NCBI RefSeq assembly: GCF_000350225.1
Contig: NW_005179150.1
Span: 81,460 to 135,840, forward strand
Reading direction: 5' to 3'
DNA from: Chondrus crispus
Lineage: Eukaryota > Rhodophyta > Florideophyceae > Gigartinales > Gigartinaceae
DNA length: 54,381 bases
Each line of letters starts with the position of its first letter. Positions within the stretch are counted from its first letter, which is position 1. Below are positions 29,801 to 39,551 of this stretch, piece by piece. The notes below the pieces were generated by a model. It was not told the origin of the DNA and did not search any database. It saw only the letters and a list, made by a program, of their open reading frames with translations. A program made the translations under genes and the position numbers.

Positions 29801-30626
29801 AGAGCTCGACAATGTACATGAAGTCGATCTGGACGTGGCTGTTGAAGGAGGCAAGGATCTTGCTAAAAGAGACCTTGCGAGAGATCAGTGGTCTCCCCGT
29901 AGATTTGCAAGAAGTGCACTTGCTTACGACGGTGCTCAGGGCTTGCCGCAGAATTGGAGTAAGAACTCCGCCTCTCTTGCAAAGCGTCAACATGTCCTGC
30001 AAAGGTAGATGGCTGAACCCATGAAGCCGGACGGCAAATTGTTTGGAAACCCTGCCATCCGACAACCTCTCCCTCTTCAACGCTGATCGATCACCCTTAT
30101 TCACAAAAAGGGTCCGATACGTGGCAAAGTACGCCTTAAACGTTGACGTCTTGGATGGGACAATGAAGAGGTATGTTCTCTTGGCGTCCTTGTCTTCCAA
30201 TGAGACGGGTTCGCTGTACGTCTGCAGCGTTAGCTGCTTTCTTGAAATGCCGCGAACGCCTGCGGGAATTACGAGAAGGTTCTCCGGACCCAGCAAACGA
30301 GATTGGTGAAGGATCTCGTTGCCGAGTAACAGGAAGCCGTTACCGGGTGTCAAATAGAACGGAATCTTGGCTTCCTGTCCGAAGACATCCTTGACCAGCA
30401 TATCCCATATGGCGATGGTAAGTTCCGCTTCGCTGCAGTGCATGCCATACCCGTGGAAGAAAGGGTCGCAGTCCAAAAGTCGCAGCTCGAAGGAGATACC
30501 GAGAGCAAGGCACAACGCCCCCGCAGCTTCGATTCCTCCGACGCTGCGTGGACATCCGACGTCCAGAATCGGGTTAACGTCTTGGAGACCCGTTCTGACG
30601 TCAGACACGGCTCCACGATCCGACAT
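26854..30626 (-). pseudogene. Ty1/copia Pol: protease, integrase, RT, RNase H (broken)
   Basis: The ATG at 30626 opens a frame with an atypical protease motif, ILDVGCPRSVGG. The integrase follows, with CTSCK zinc residues and the DDE set VQIDFMYIV, SADQEF and GIVERKN. A TAA at 28887-28889 interrupts it; the same frame continues to about 28390 through an acidic linker. The RT and RNase H are in another frame (from about 28500 to 26854). They carry CRLVPHGNRD, IDVKSAYMQGG and the catalytic VVDDFLMAG, then FSDASHG, GAEILAAA and VDSHGL of RNase H. The order protease-integrase-RT is diagnostic of Ty1/copia. One stop and one frameshift make this copy defective. Confidence 0.9.
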
Positions 30627-31967
30627 AAGGCTTAGTTGTTTCCTTGTCCGGAGCTGGAGCCTGGGCGAAAAAATTCTTTTGCTGCCTTTGTCCCTGGGAA
30701 GAAGTCATTTGGGTCGGATTGGGACGCCGCTTCGTAATGGTGTATTTGCTGGGAAATTTGCAACGCATATCTCCAGCATAGTGGTCTTCATCGCCGCAGT
30801 CAAAGCAGACTTGCCTGCGAAGGTTGGGGGGAGGAAGCGACTTCTCACTTGGTCCACCTTCCCCTCGACCTCTCTTTCCACGACGGGTCTTGTTGTTGAT
30901 GTCATCCTTTGCATGCCTGATTTCACCTCGAGCACCCACTTTGCGATCGGACCTGTATCCAACTGAAAATAGGGCTTGCTGCACGTTGCGTTGGACCAGA
31001 GATTCTACTTCTCTCATGCTCATCGACGAAGAAGAGCTGAACGCCGTGAGAGTGAGGTTTCGAAGAACGGAAACGGCGTCATCAAGATTGAGTCGACAGG
31101 CTTGCTTTTTCGAAAGAATCCTTGACTCGACTGAGGCGTCAGAGGAGTTGGTTGCCGTCGGGATAACAATGCGTTCCAAGCATTCGGCGAACTTGTTAGA
31201 CTCTGAAATAGCTCCTCGGCGATACTTTTCATGGCCCGCAACAACCCGTCCGCACCTTTAGACTGATTGTAGGAGAGCGGACCATGCAGATCCTCCAAAA
31301 CTTGGTACTTCTGCTTCAAGTCTTCTACATCCTTCAAAAAGCTTCAGGGGACTTGCACAGTGTCTTGAGAGTCACTATTGTGACATTTTTTTCGATTTTC
31401 CGCAAGGGCAATTAGCTGAAGCTTTGCGTTGGTAAGCGTACCCTCTTCCAAGTTTGCATTATTGAGGAGAGTGATTGCCAACACCTTGGCGATTTGCGAG
31501 CCGCTAGTTACATTTGAATGGATGAGGTGTTCGGCTGCAAGACCACGGAATCTTGAAACAAATACGGAGAGATCTTCATTCTTCTTTCTGCGACACGTCG
31601 TGACCTTTTTATAAGAGTTGATTAAACGGGTTACGACTGCAATGGGAGGATCGACGGCGATCAACTCCACAATGTCAGCCACAGCCGCGATCTGGTCCTC
31701 CTGCTTGTAGTCGATGATGTTCTTGGCCTGAGCTTCATCAACGATAGATTGTTGAGCGCTCGGAAGGCCGCGGTCGTACAAGACGCGTCCAAGTGTGGCA
31801 AAGATTGTCTTGTAGACCGGATCAGGGCCCGAAAGAGCGGAGTGCTTGATAAGATCCACCCAGCGGTAGACCTTCTTGCGCCAATCCTGAAGATCACCAT
31901 TCGGGTAAAAGAATGGGGGATCTAAGCGCGAGCGCAGGTCTTTCTTTTCGTTCAACCCTGGGCCCAT
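30601..31967 (-). pseudogene. Ty1/copia Gag (broken by one stop and one frameshift)
   Basis: The ATG at 31967 lies inside the primer-binding site and starts MGPGLNEKKDLRSR. A capsid-like helical region follows (DWRKKVYRWVDLIKH; VSRFRGLAAEHLI). An in-frame TGA occurs near 31344, then the frame changes near 31230. The last part runs through a basic region and a CCHC knuckle, CFDCGDEDHYAGDMRC, to 30601. The gag stop overlaps the pol start by 26 bases, so Pol was probably made by frameshift or reinitiation. Confidence 0.85.
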
Positions 31968-31970
31968 AAC
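31958..31970 (-). promoter_or_regulatory. copia primer-binding site, internal initiator tRNA-Met type
   Basis: Next to the 5' LTR the minus strand reads GTTATGGGCCCAG. This is the exact complement of CTGGGCCCATAAC, the anticodon stem-loop of eukaryotic initiator tRNA-Met as I know it. Priming from an internal cut in this tRNA is established for Drosophila copia. The ATG in the site is the gag start codon. Confidence 0.8.
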
Positions 31971-32253
31971 TATGGTGGCGGGTGGTGGCGGCTCGTAGTA
32001 TCCGCGCATCGCGCAGCAGTAGGGCGAACGAGGGGGTGGAACGATAGTCGCGAGAGAGGGATGTGGCGCGGCGAAGAAGGAAGGGCACAATGTCCCCCGG
32101 GGTCGTAGCCTCCTCTGGCCCCCCGGTGCGCCGACCAATTCTGGTCGGCGCTATTTCAATAAAATTGTAGACCTAAATTATCCGTCGGCAGCGCCGGTCG
32201 CCGCCGGCGCTTTAGCCCGCACACGTGGCCTATTACCACGTGGCCCAACTACA
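31971..32253 (-). repeat. copia 5' LTR
   Basis: 283-bp LTR; ends (minus strand) TGTAGTTG and CAACCATA-like. It matches 11567-11684 plus 24954-25118 at 279 of 283 positions by eye. A target duplication GCTGG follows at 32254-32258. Confidence 0.93.
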
Positions 32254-32566
32254 GCTGGCAACGCACCCAGGCAATGGCGGATCAAAAAACCGGCGAAAAA
32301 ACGCCAGCAGACCGGAAGTTCCGACTCTTCATTTTTGGGGCGAGCCTCCAGTCAAACCGCGTCAAGCCCCGGACACTTTCACTGGTGAGCGCTCTACCCC
32401 TTCACCCGAGGCGCTGTGTCGTTATACAAGCCGAAGATTGAACTGTTTGCTGAAGTGAGAACGGCGGTTTGCGGTTCTTCTAGGCGCGCTCTGTCTCGTG
32501 AGCCCCTCGTTGTCGCCACTGCGTCTGTGCTGTACTGAAGAGCACAATGCCGTCCGTGGAAGAATA
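32254..32566. repeat. segmental duplication, copy 2, right part
   Basis: Continuation of the copy broken at 11566. It matches about 4230-4545, i.e. the SNRNP27/Ku70 divergent promoter and the first seven Ku70 codons. After GAATA (32566) the sequence is unrelated to Ku70. Confidence 0.9.
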
Positions 32567-33840
32567 CTGTTAACTGCAAACATACCGTAGAGCGGATTGT
32601 CCTATATATTTGTTGTTGGAAGGTGCACTGAAATATAAATCTTGGTCGATGTTCTCGGAGCAGGAAAAAAGGGGGTCGCAGCATGTTCATTTCATGGAGC
32701 GGTATACCAAAAGTTGCTCATTACGATATTCAAAACAGGACGCGAGACTTATTTCGTCTCTCCACCCCTTTGCATACAATTGACCATGCCTCTTCCCTTC
32801 ATTCCATTGAAGACTAAGCCTCTTAGGAATTGAGCCCGGCGCCCGAAAGATCACAGCAACTTGAATGGATTAAGTCCAACACTGCCTTACCGTGGCTGAA
32901 TGCTTGTGCGGGATTTCAGACGACTGAATCTTCCGTTGAACCTTAAGCATATATGTTATGTGTTTGGTACGCGCAATTTAGACATTGCCTGTGAAACGCA
33001 GCGACGGGATCATAGCGAATACGGCAGACACCGACATTTACTGTAACCTTACAAGGCTATTAATGTTTTTTTTAAGCGAGCAGGTCTCGGCAGCTCTGTC
33101 CGTGATATTGTACGTTGCAATCACCTTTAGAGCACCCCTTTCAAAAAGTAGTGGCCCTCCCTAAAGAACATGCCTTCCGGTGACGGGGCAGAACTAGGAA
33201 TTTTCAAAGTGTAGGCTATCGAAGTTCGTAATTGCCTCAACTTGTGTAGACCATAGTCCTTCACTATTGATCGTCGGTAGGGCTGCGCATTGGACCATAT
33301 TTTCAATTCTTCGTTTTGCGACAGAAAACGGATGGAATGAGGGATTGTCTCAACCAGACCATGATGACCGATGTAAGAAACTTGTTACCTGCACCATTGT
33401 TAAAAAAGAGTCTCAACATAATCCATGCCATTCCAGGCGTATTCTTGATTGCAATTCTCCAGAGATCCAGCCCCTCTTTTTGATCAAATAATTTAGTAGT
33501 ACGGAGATGCAATGCGATAAAATCGGCGAGATACCATTTTGAACCAGGCGGGAACATGTAAGACGGCTGTTTTCGTTCAGTTTGTAACTATGTCGCTACG
33601 TATAGACCCGTTTGACGTCAAGGAACGTCGGGTCTGTGGATAATGCGAGGATCTTTCTAAGAAATACTGCCCAGAAATGGTTTGTGGCAGTACTCGACAG
33701 CACGACAACCCTCAACCAGAGCATTGTTTAGTTCTAGTGCAATTATCACAGCACGAATAGTTTATTTCTCGCAACCCAATAATATAGCAACTGGCGCTAC
33801 GTTCGTCATATCCTTGGCCCCCGATCTATGGATCTTCAAA
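32567..33840. other. intergenic AT-rich region
   Basis: A 1.3-kb AT-rich stretch with no convincing coding frame, terminal repeat or RNA gene recognised. Confidence 0.6.
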
Positions 33841-34787
33841 TCAGTATCTGTTAAAAAGCCGATCCCAAGCACCGTCCAGCCATGACTCGCTTGCTGGGGC
33901 CATGGCCTCTCCGTCAGACATACTTGTGCTATCCAAGCTACGTAGACTACCACCACTGCTAAAAACTCCACTTGAGAGTCGACCTCGCCATTCAAAAGTG
34001 TTAGAAGGAAATCCCTTCACAACCCTATTTGCACTCCAGACAACTCGACTGTCAGCCCTGAGTAGCTCCTCCACCTTTTTCCACAATCGAACTGTCCTAT
34101 CTGTTGGAGATCCCAGCACCTCTTGTCGGAGGACAATGTCAGAAAGGAAAGCAAGTTCTTCTTCCCTACGAACAAACCCGCTCTTCTGCGTTTTCAGATA
34201 ATCCACTGCCAACCGATAGGCGTCATATAGCTCTTCTTTCTGTCGTCTTCGGATGTAGAGCCATACTTTCAGAAATAGCAGAAGCAGGCAAGTCACGCTA
34301 AAAGCTGATACGACACGCCAGTTTCGGCGCAATGACAACTTGGCAGCGCAGCTTAAAGACATAACTGGAGAATCCGATTTGAAATCACCAAATTCCGATA
34401 CAGATACTTCCGTGAAGTCTCCATCTTCGAGTCTATTCACAGCTTTGTCGAACGCAATCTCGAACTTTGCAAGATCAAAAGTCCGCGCGCTCCACGGAAA
34501 CGGTCCTCCACTTGGCCTTTCAGAGTGTTTCAACCGCAAGGCTGTCTTCAGCTCCCCCCGCGAGAGTGCTCCCGAAGTAATCTCACCGCACTCGGCGCTG
34601 CCAGCTAACTGTGAAAGCAGTGTGTATGCGTCATTAGCCAGTTCTTCACCGAAAATGCTACTCTCCTGGTCTTCAACGCATACCTTCCCACCCAGGGCAA
34701 CATAACCAGGATCACAAGACAATATTCCGTTGCTGCATGTTCCATACGGCGGGCATCTCCGGCACTCTTGCCCGACATCAGTGCAAT
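33841..34787 (-). CDS. Src1/MAN1-like inner nuclear membrane protein, C-terminal exon
   Basis: Second exon of the gene that begins at 36551. The acceptor is best placed at TTTGGACAG|ATTGCACTG (exon starts 34787), because the frame immediately gives a Cys-rich lumenal segment (CRRCPPYGTCSNG ... SCDPGY). It is followed by an Asp/Glu-rich lumenal domain and a transmembrane helix (VVSAFSVTCLLLLFLKVWLYI). The nucleoplasmic C-terminal MSC (Man1-Src1 C-terminal) domain includes FEWRGRL. The Cys pattern plus second membrane helix is characteristic of LEM/HeH proteins that tether chromatin to the inner nuclear membrane. The upstream donor is unresolved. Confidence 0.8.
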
Positions 34788-35000
34788 CTGTCCAAACGAT
34801 ACGTAGAAGTACCAGAAGAAATGAGGAAATTCGATATTAATAATCAATTTCAAGTCGAGTGCGGTTGGACAGAAACCAAAATGCAGTTTGAGAAGGGAGG
34901 AATTGAATCTTGTTAGCTTACGGTATCACTGTGAGAGACTAAAGCATGCAATGCAACAAACACAGTCGTGGCATGCTTTGAAGCTCTCTATTGACACAAG

Positions 35001-36551
35001 CTAGTCTTGGCGCCAGTTATATGGAGTTTCTTCGGCAGAATTGGCACATTGCTCGGAGAACGTGTTCCAAGTCTCCGTAAGTCTCTCCACATACGAACGC
35101 CCAAAGCTGTATAACTTACTTGTCAGGACATGGGTATCACAAAACGGTCTCATATGGCTTCGGTACACCGTAGCCGCAGACCAGATGCACATGATACACA
35201 GTAGGAATCCCAACAGAACAACGAACGCGCTCGCGCTGAATCGAAAACGTCGTCGTGGATGTACCGGAACCCTCCTCGGGCCTTTTGTGCGGCCCCTCCT
35301 GATGCGGTGCACTTTAGACGGCACAGTTGGTGGAATGGCATCAACATCAATTGGGGAGTCAGTATCATCTTCATCTTCTGTCGGGGCGGATATGGTGCGG
35401 TTACCCCTCGCCAATTGCGACTTTTTCCGCTCAGACGCCATCTTGGTAGCCGGACGGATGACATCCTCCTCGACGAACTGCTGCGAAGATGCCTCTATCT
35501 GTAACAAATGGGCCCTTGCAAGGCTAACAAGATCAATCCTTCGAGCGTCCCTGGGATATCGGACCTTCTTGCCCTTCAGCCATTTCCTCAATCTGAAGAC
35601 GTCCCATGATGAAAACTGGTCATGAACAAGCTCGTCATCGGTGTCAATGGTGGAGTCGTGATCGCTGTGGACGAGAACATCACGACGGTCGGCATCCAAG
35701 CCCGAGGCGCGCAGCAGAGGGTCATTGTACGGGAGGACATCAAGATAGTTGTATTCGTCGTCATCCAGCGGGTCATCGAGCAGGATATCAGAGTCCGGAT
35801 CGAAGTCTGCGTCATAGTCGTCTTCCTCTGGCAGGTCGAGGTCGCGCAACGGGGCGAGGGTGATGACCTCCTCGGCTGCGGGCACGCTCTTGCGGGTGGC
35901 CAGGATAGGTTTTGAGGGTGTCCTCGAACGTCTGGCGGAGCCACCGATGGCGGGACGCGGTGGGGCCTCATCCTCGACGAGGATGGGCTTGTCATCCGGA
36001 ATGGTGACCGCGCGGGCGACATTGGAGGTTTTGTCGTTGGCTTGAGCGGCCTTCGGGGCGGTAGAGGATGTGATCTTATTAAAGAGCGCGGGGTTGATCC
36101 AGGCGGCGCTTGCCCGTCTCTTGCGGCGCTCCGAGGTCGGGGCGACAGGGGTCTGGTCCAACGGGCCTTCCGCCATTGGGCGGGAGGACGGCACTGAGAT
36201 GGAGGAACGACTGGGCTTAGTCCTTGTCGGGGTGGGTATGCCCGACTGAAAGGGGTTGGGAATGTTGAAGTCGTCGTTGTCGTCGTCGTTGGCGGGACGT
36301 CGCTGAATGCGTCTGGCAGGGCTTGGCGGGGTGTACGGGGCCAGGGCCGGCTGCTCTGCCAGGGAGGAGATGGGGCGTCCCTGGCGGTGGGCTTCCTCTA
36401 TGGCGAGGGCAGCGCGCATGAGATCGGCCTTTCGTGGGGCGCCCGGGGTGCCATCGCCGCGGGTGACGACGGCGGGGAGGCTACCATTGCGGCGCAAGAA
36501 GTCGCGAAGGTCGATGACGCGCATGGACTCGATTTCTTCTCGGGATTCCAT
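35001..36551 (-). CDS. Src1/MAN1-like inner nuclear membrane protein, N-terminal exon
   Basis: First exon, 516 codons from ATG 36551. Residues about 1-50 (MRVIDLRDFLRRNGSLP ... KADLMRAALA) form a HeH/SAP-like helix-extension-helix that binds DNA or chromatin-associated protein. A long disordered, acidic and basic linker follows, with a second HeH-like stretch near residue 320 (SSWDVFRLRKWLKGKKVRYP). The first membrane helix is FVVLLGFLLCIMCIWSAATVY (about 443-463). The exon's open frame ends at a TAG at 35001. No clean GT donor lies exactly before it; candidates are a GT a few codons upstream or a further small exon. The total protein would be about 820 residues, typical of Heh1/Src1 proteins. 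Confidence 0.8.
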   Translation of the reverse strand: MESREEIESMRVIDLRDFLRRNGSLPAVVTRGDGTPGAPRKADLMRAALAIEEAHRQGRPISSLAEQPALAPYTPPSPARRIQRRPANDDDNDDFNIPNPFQSGIPTPTRTKPSRSSISVPSSRPMAEGPLDQTPVAPTSERRKRRASAAWINPALFNKITSSTAPKAAQANDKTSNVARAVTIPDDKPILVEDEAPPRPAIGGSARRSRTPSKPILATRKSVPAAEEVITLAPLRDLDLPEEDDYDADFDPDSDILLDDPLDDDEYNYLDVLPYNDPLLRASGLDADRRDVLVHSDHDSTIDTDDELVHDQFSSWDVFRLRKWLKGKKVRYPRDARRIDLVSLARAHLLQIEASSQQFVEEDVIRPATKMASERKKSQLARGNRTISAPTEDEDDTDSPIDVDAIPPTVPSKVHRIRRGRTKGPRRVPVHPRRRFRFSASAFVVLLGFLLCIMCIWSAATVYRSHMRPFCDTHVLTSKLYSFGRSYVERLTETWNTFSEQCANSAEETPYNWRQD

Positions 36552-37022
36552 GGCGAGGCGCGAGGTCGGGCAGCGATGAGGCGGTGGCGAGGCGGAAGAG
36601 GGTCAGTGCATGAGTGTTTGAGTGAATTCGAAATGATGCATGATGATGGAGGCGGGAGGTCTGACGTGATTGAAAGGCGCGGGGTACAATTTGAATACAA
36701 ACTGGAAACGGACGCGCAGCGCCCAATCTGCTTTCCACGTCGCAAAGGTTGCAAACCATGCCAGCGTTGCATACGTGGCATGACGTTCTACACGTGTGGC
36801 CTGAACTTTTGAATCCAGTGCTGCCACAAATGGGAAAACAAGCGGCATGCGTTTTCAAGTCCCGAAAATCAGCTTTCTGGGATACACCCGTCGAACCCCT
36901 GGCGCCTTTACACAGCTCGTTGCAGCTCCGCGCCATTTTCACCTCAACACCCTCAAACTTGCACTTCCGTTCCTTCGCCCGCATTCACACACCGCGCCCC
37001 CGCACCTTTCTAACCCCTCAAG
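36552..37022. promoter_or_regulatory. divergent promoter region of Src1-like and LC8 genes
   Basis: The two start codons point away from each other across 471 bp. Short T-rich and C-rich tracts are present; no clear TATA box was seen. Confidence 0.4.
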
Positions 37023-37385
37023 ATGACAGCAACAACCGCCCCGGCCGCATCAGCACCGGCGACCGCTCCTGGCCCCCCTGCCCCGGCTCCCTCGTCCGCG
37101 CGCCACATCCCTGCCTCCCGGCAGCCGCGTGTTGTCGTCAAATCTGCTGACATGCCCGACGACATGCAGCGCAAGGCAATCGAGCTTGCTCTCGTCGCCC
37201 TCGATCGCTTCGAGCTTGAGCGAGATATGGCCCAATATCTCAAGAAGGAGTTTGACGCCCGCTTCCAACCATCGTGGCATTGCATTGTCGGCCGCCACTT
37301 CGGCTCCTACGTTACACATGAGGGGGCTGGCTTTCTCTATTTTTACATTGAGAAGATTGCCATCCTTCTCTTCCGCAGCGGATAG
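37023..37385 (+). CDS. dynein light chain LC8 (DYNLL)
   Basis: A 120-residue protein. Its last ~85 residues are the LC8 fold: VVVKSADMPDDMQRKAIELA, then YLKKEFDARFQPSWHCIVG and the closing beta strands FGSYVTHE, FLYFYI and AILLFRSG. LC8 is a homodimeric hub that binds short motifs in dynein intermediate chain and many other partners. Red algae lack flagella, so roles other than axonemal dynein are likely. An Ala/Pro-rich N-terminal extension of about 35 residues is unusual for this ~89-residue family. The start ATG at 37023 is the first in frame. The 3' end faces SF3B2 115 bp away. Confidence 0.93.
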   Translation: MTATTAPAASAPATAPGPPAPAPSSARHIPASRQPRVVVKSADMPDDMQRKAIELALVALDRFELERDMAQYLKKEFDARFQPSWHCIVGRHFGSYVTHEGAGFLYFYIEKIAILLFRSG

Positions 37386-37499
37386 CCGCCCGCGCTTGTC
37401 TGCTTGTTACTTTCGGAACGCCAGCCCTTGCTTGAGATTGTACCACGCCTTGTTGCGATTGGTCTGTATTTCACCTTGTAAAGATTATTTCCCATCGGC

Positions 37500-39146
37500 C
37501 TAGAACTTGAATTCTTTCGCCTTCTTCTGCGTCCGTTTCACCTCCACCGCACTCTCGTCTCGCTTTCGCTTTTCTCCTTTGTCTTCTCCACCACCAGTCT
37601 CACCAGTCTCATTCACCCGGTAAACATGCGATGAACCCATCATCCCTGTCTCGCCAACAGAAACCTGCTGCTCTTCCAAAACAGAATATAGCTGCCCAGC
37701 GGGAATTCCCTTCCGCACTGGTGCATCTCCTACTACTGCCGCTCCACTTTCCGGCACTTCCACTCCCTTTTCTGATGCAACTCTGGCGCTTTCCACATCC
37801 CTCCTCTTTTCCCCTTCTTCTTCCTTTTCTGTCTCTTCTTCCTCTGCCACAACACGAACCCCGTCCTCGCTCGCAACTTTCTCCACTTCGCCCCACAACT
37901 TGGCTTTCGCCGCCTCTGACAAATCAAACCTCTCATCCCTCTCCCCAAACTCCAAACCTTCATCGAAGACATCCCCATAGAGCGGCCTCCCCCGCCCATC
38001 CACAGGCGGTTTCCCCCACCCCCCGGCTTGAAACCCAAACCTCGCCCCGCTCGGAATAGGACAGTTAACGCCTGGCACTCGAAGGCCCCTCCACCCGGGG
38101 GGCGGCCCGTACCTCTGCATATTGACCAGCCACGGCGGAGGATCCCCCTCACCCATGCCGAGGGCCGCTCGCAGCTCCTCGCCAAGCACGCCTGGCCTAA
38201 ATTTGGATGCGTCTGGCTCGAGTTCACGCAGCTCGTAGTAAACATCACCGTGCGGGGTGAGGCGGGGCTTTGTCTGAAACTTGAAAAAGGCGTCATGGAG
38301 CCTGGCGTGATCGATCTCGACGCCGCGCCCCGTCTTTGCGCGCATCTTCTCGCGCTGGCGCTGCTTGAGGGACTTGCTCTCGTCGGCCTCCATCTGGGCG
38401 TGGCGCAGCTCGCCCACGCCTGTGTCGACAATGTAGGCGGGGAGCTGAAAGGCGCGCTTTTCCATACCGCGCTTGTTCTGCAGGTACTTGCGCTTCTGGC
38501 GCCAGTTGGACGGGACAGGAACTGAGTTGGGAAGCGCCTTGAGATGCACTAGCAGCAACGGGTCCGGGCCCGTGATGTCCCAGGCCTCCACAACCTCCGG
38601 GGCGGCGGAAAGAGCCTTGAGATGCGAGATGAGGTTGCGCTGGTGCTCCTTGCGCTGCTTGCGTGACATGGCCGTAGATCCGTGATTCCCCTCGCCATCC
38701 CCTTCGGCATCTGCCTCGTCGTCCTCCTCCTCATCTTGCTTTCCACTGACAGCGGCATTTCGCTTGTCTCCATTCATATCCTTATCCACATCCTGCTTCC
38801 CCTCTCCTTCTTGCTCCCCCTCTTCCCCCTCATGCTCTTCGGGATCCGCCCCACGCCCCTCAAAGCGTCGGAGCACCTCCCGCATCACGTCGATCTCGGC
38901 CTGTGACAAGCCGCCGGCCGCATCCGCCGCGTCCCCCACGACGGCTTCGATATCTTCTCCTACGTATTCTACAACGTTTCCCGCGTCATCCGCTGCACCG
39001 TCAGCGGCGGCACCCAAGCGGTGGGTGCGCGGCCTCCGACGACCCCTCCGCCGCCGTCTGGGCTTCTGGCGGGCGCTCGATGAAGGCGCTGCGACCTCCG
39101 CCAGCAGGGCGGCCTTGGCGGCAGCGAGGGCGTCTTCCTCCACCAT
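37500..39146 (-). CDS. SF3B2: splicing factor 3B subunit 2 (SF3B2/SAP145/Cus1)
   Basis: A 548-residue SF3b component that binds U2 snRNP near the branch site. I chose ATG 39146 (MVEEDALAAAKAALLAE); the frame is open upstream but without a better start. The N-terminal third is basic then acidic and low complexity. The conserved DUF382 domain (about 165-290) includes VVEAWDITGPDPLLLVHLKA and VPSNWRQKRKYLQNKRG. The PSP domain follows (about 320-380), with PGVLGEELRAALGM, PPPWLVNMQRYGPPP and the Pro/Gly-rich stretch after it. The C-terminus is charged and ends in a basic KRTQKKAKEFKF. The usual N-terminal SAP domain is not evident. The gene is intronless. Confidence 0.92.
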   Translation of the reverse strand: MVEEDALAAAKAALLAEVAAPSSSARQKPRRRRRGRRRPRTHRLGAAADGAADDAGNVVEYVGEDIEAVVGDAADAAGGLSQAEIDVMREVLRRFEGRGADPEEHEGEEGEQEGEGKQDVDKDMNGDKRNAAVSGKQDEEEDDEADAEGDGEGNHGSTAMSRKQRKEHQRNLISHLKALSAAPEVVEAWDITGPDPLLLVHLKALPNSVPVPSNWRQKRKYLQNKRGMEKRAFQLPAYIVDTGVGELRHAQMEADESKSLKQRQREKMRAKTGRGVEIDHARLHDAFFKFQTKPRLTPHGDVYYELRELEPDASKFRPGVLGEELRAALGMGEGDPPPWLVNMQRYGPPPGWRGLRVPGVNCPIPSGARFGFQAGGWGKPPVDGRGRPLYGDVFDEGLEFGERDERFDLSEAAKAKLWGEVEKVASEDGVRVVAEEEETEKEEEGEKRRDVESARVASEKGVEVPESGAAVVGDAPVRKGIPAGQLYSVLEEQQVSVGETGMMGSSHVYRVNETGETGGGEDKGEKRKRDESAVEVKRTQKKAKEFKF

Positions 39147-39551
39147 GTCCGAACCGCAGTAGGTCGACAGAGCGCCGGACCTGTGGGAAGGATTGGGAGG
39201 GCGAAGGGACGGCGCGGATAGGTGATCACGACACGGGCGATGTGGACATGAGCAGAGATTGGTCGAAGCGAAAGAAGCAGGTGAGAATGCGCGACTGTGC
39301 ACGTGTGTGCACCGGATTGGGCGAGGGCAGTCGTACAGTAGGCGGCAACGGGCAACGCAACGCGGCCTGGCTGCGATTGGGCACCCCCGTCAGGTGCACG
39401 GTTGTCCTCCTTACAGCCGCCGAAAAACTCCCCTGCATTTGATGTCAACATCATCCCGCCTCTCCCTGTTCACCCGCATCCGCTCTTCCCCCCTCCCCCA
39501 CCCGCCCACCGCACCAGGCCCCGCGAGCACCCATCCTAATCCCCACCCCAC
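39147..39551. promoter_or_regulatory. divergent promoter region of SF3B2 and PP4
   Basis: 405 bp between divergent start codons, with a C-rich patch just before the phosphatase start. No clear core element was identified. Confidence 0.4.

Larger units (their letters stand above)
11567..32253 (-). mobile_element. Ty1/copia retrotransposon, split by a nested Ty3/gypsy element
   Basis: The outer element reads on the minus strand. Its 283-bp LTRs are 31971-32253 (5') and 11567-11684 plus 24954-25118 (3', interrupted). Removing the nested element leaves about 7.4 kb. The order, read 5' to 3', is LTR, primer site, gag, protease-integrase, RT-RNase H, an antisense ORF, LTR. Integrase before RT marks the Ty1/copia superfamily. 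The LTRs differ at four of 283 positions by eye. Gag and pol each carry an in-frame stop and a frameshift, so this copy is inactive. Flanks carry a 5-bp (A/G)CTGG target duplication. Confidence 0.92.
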
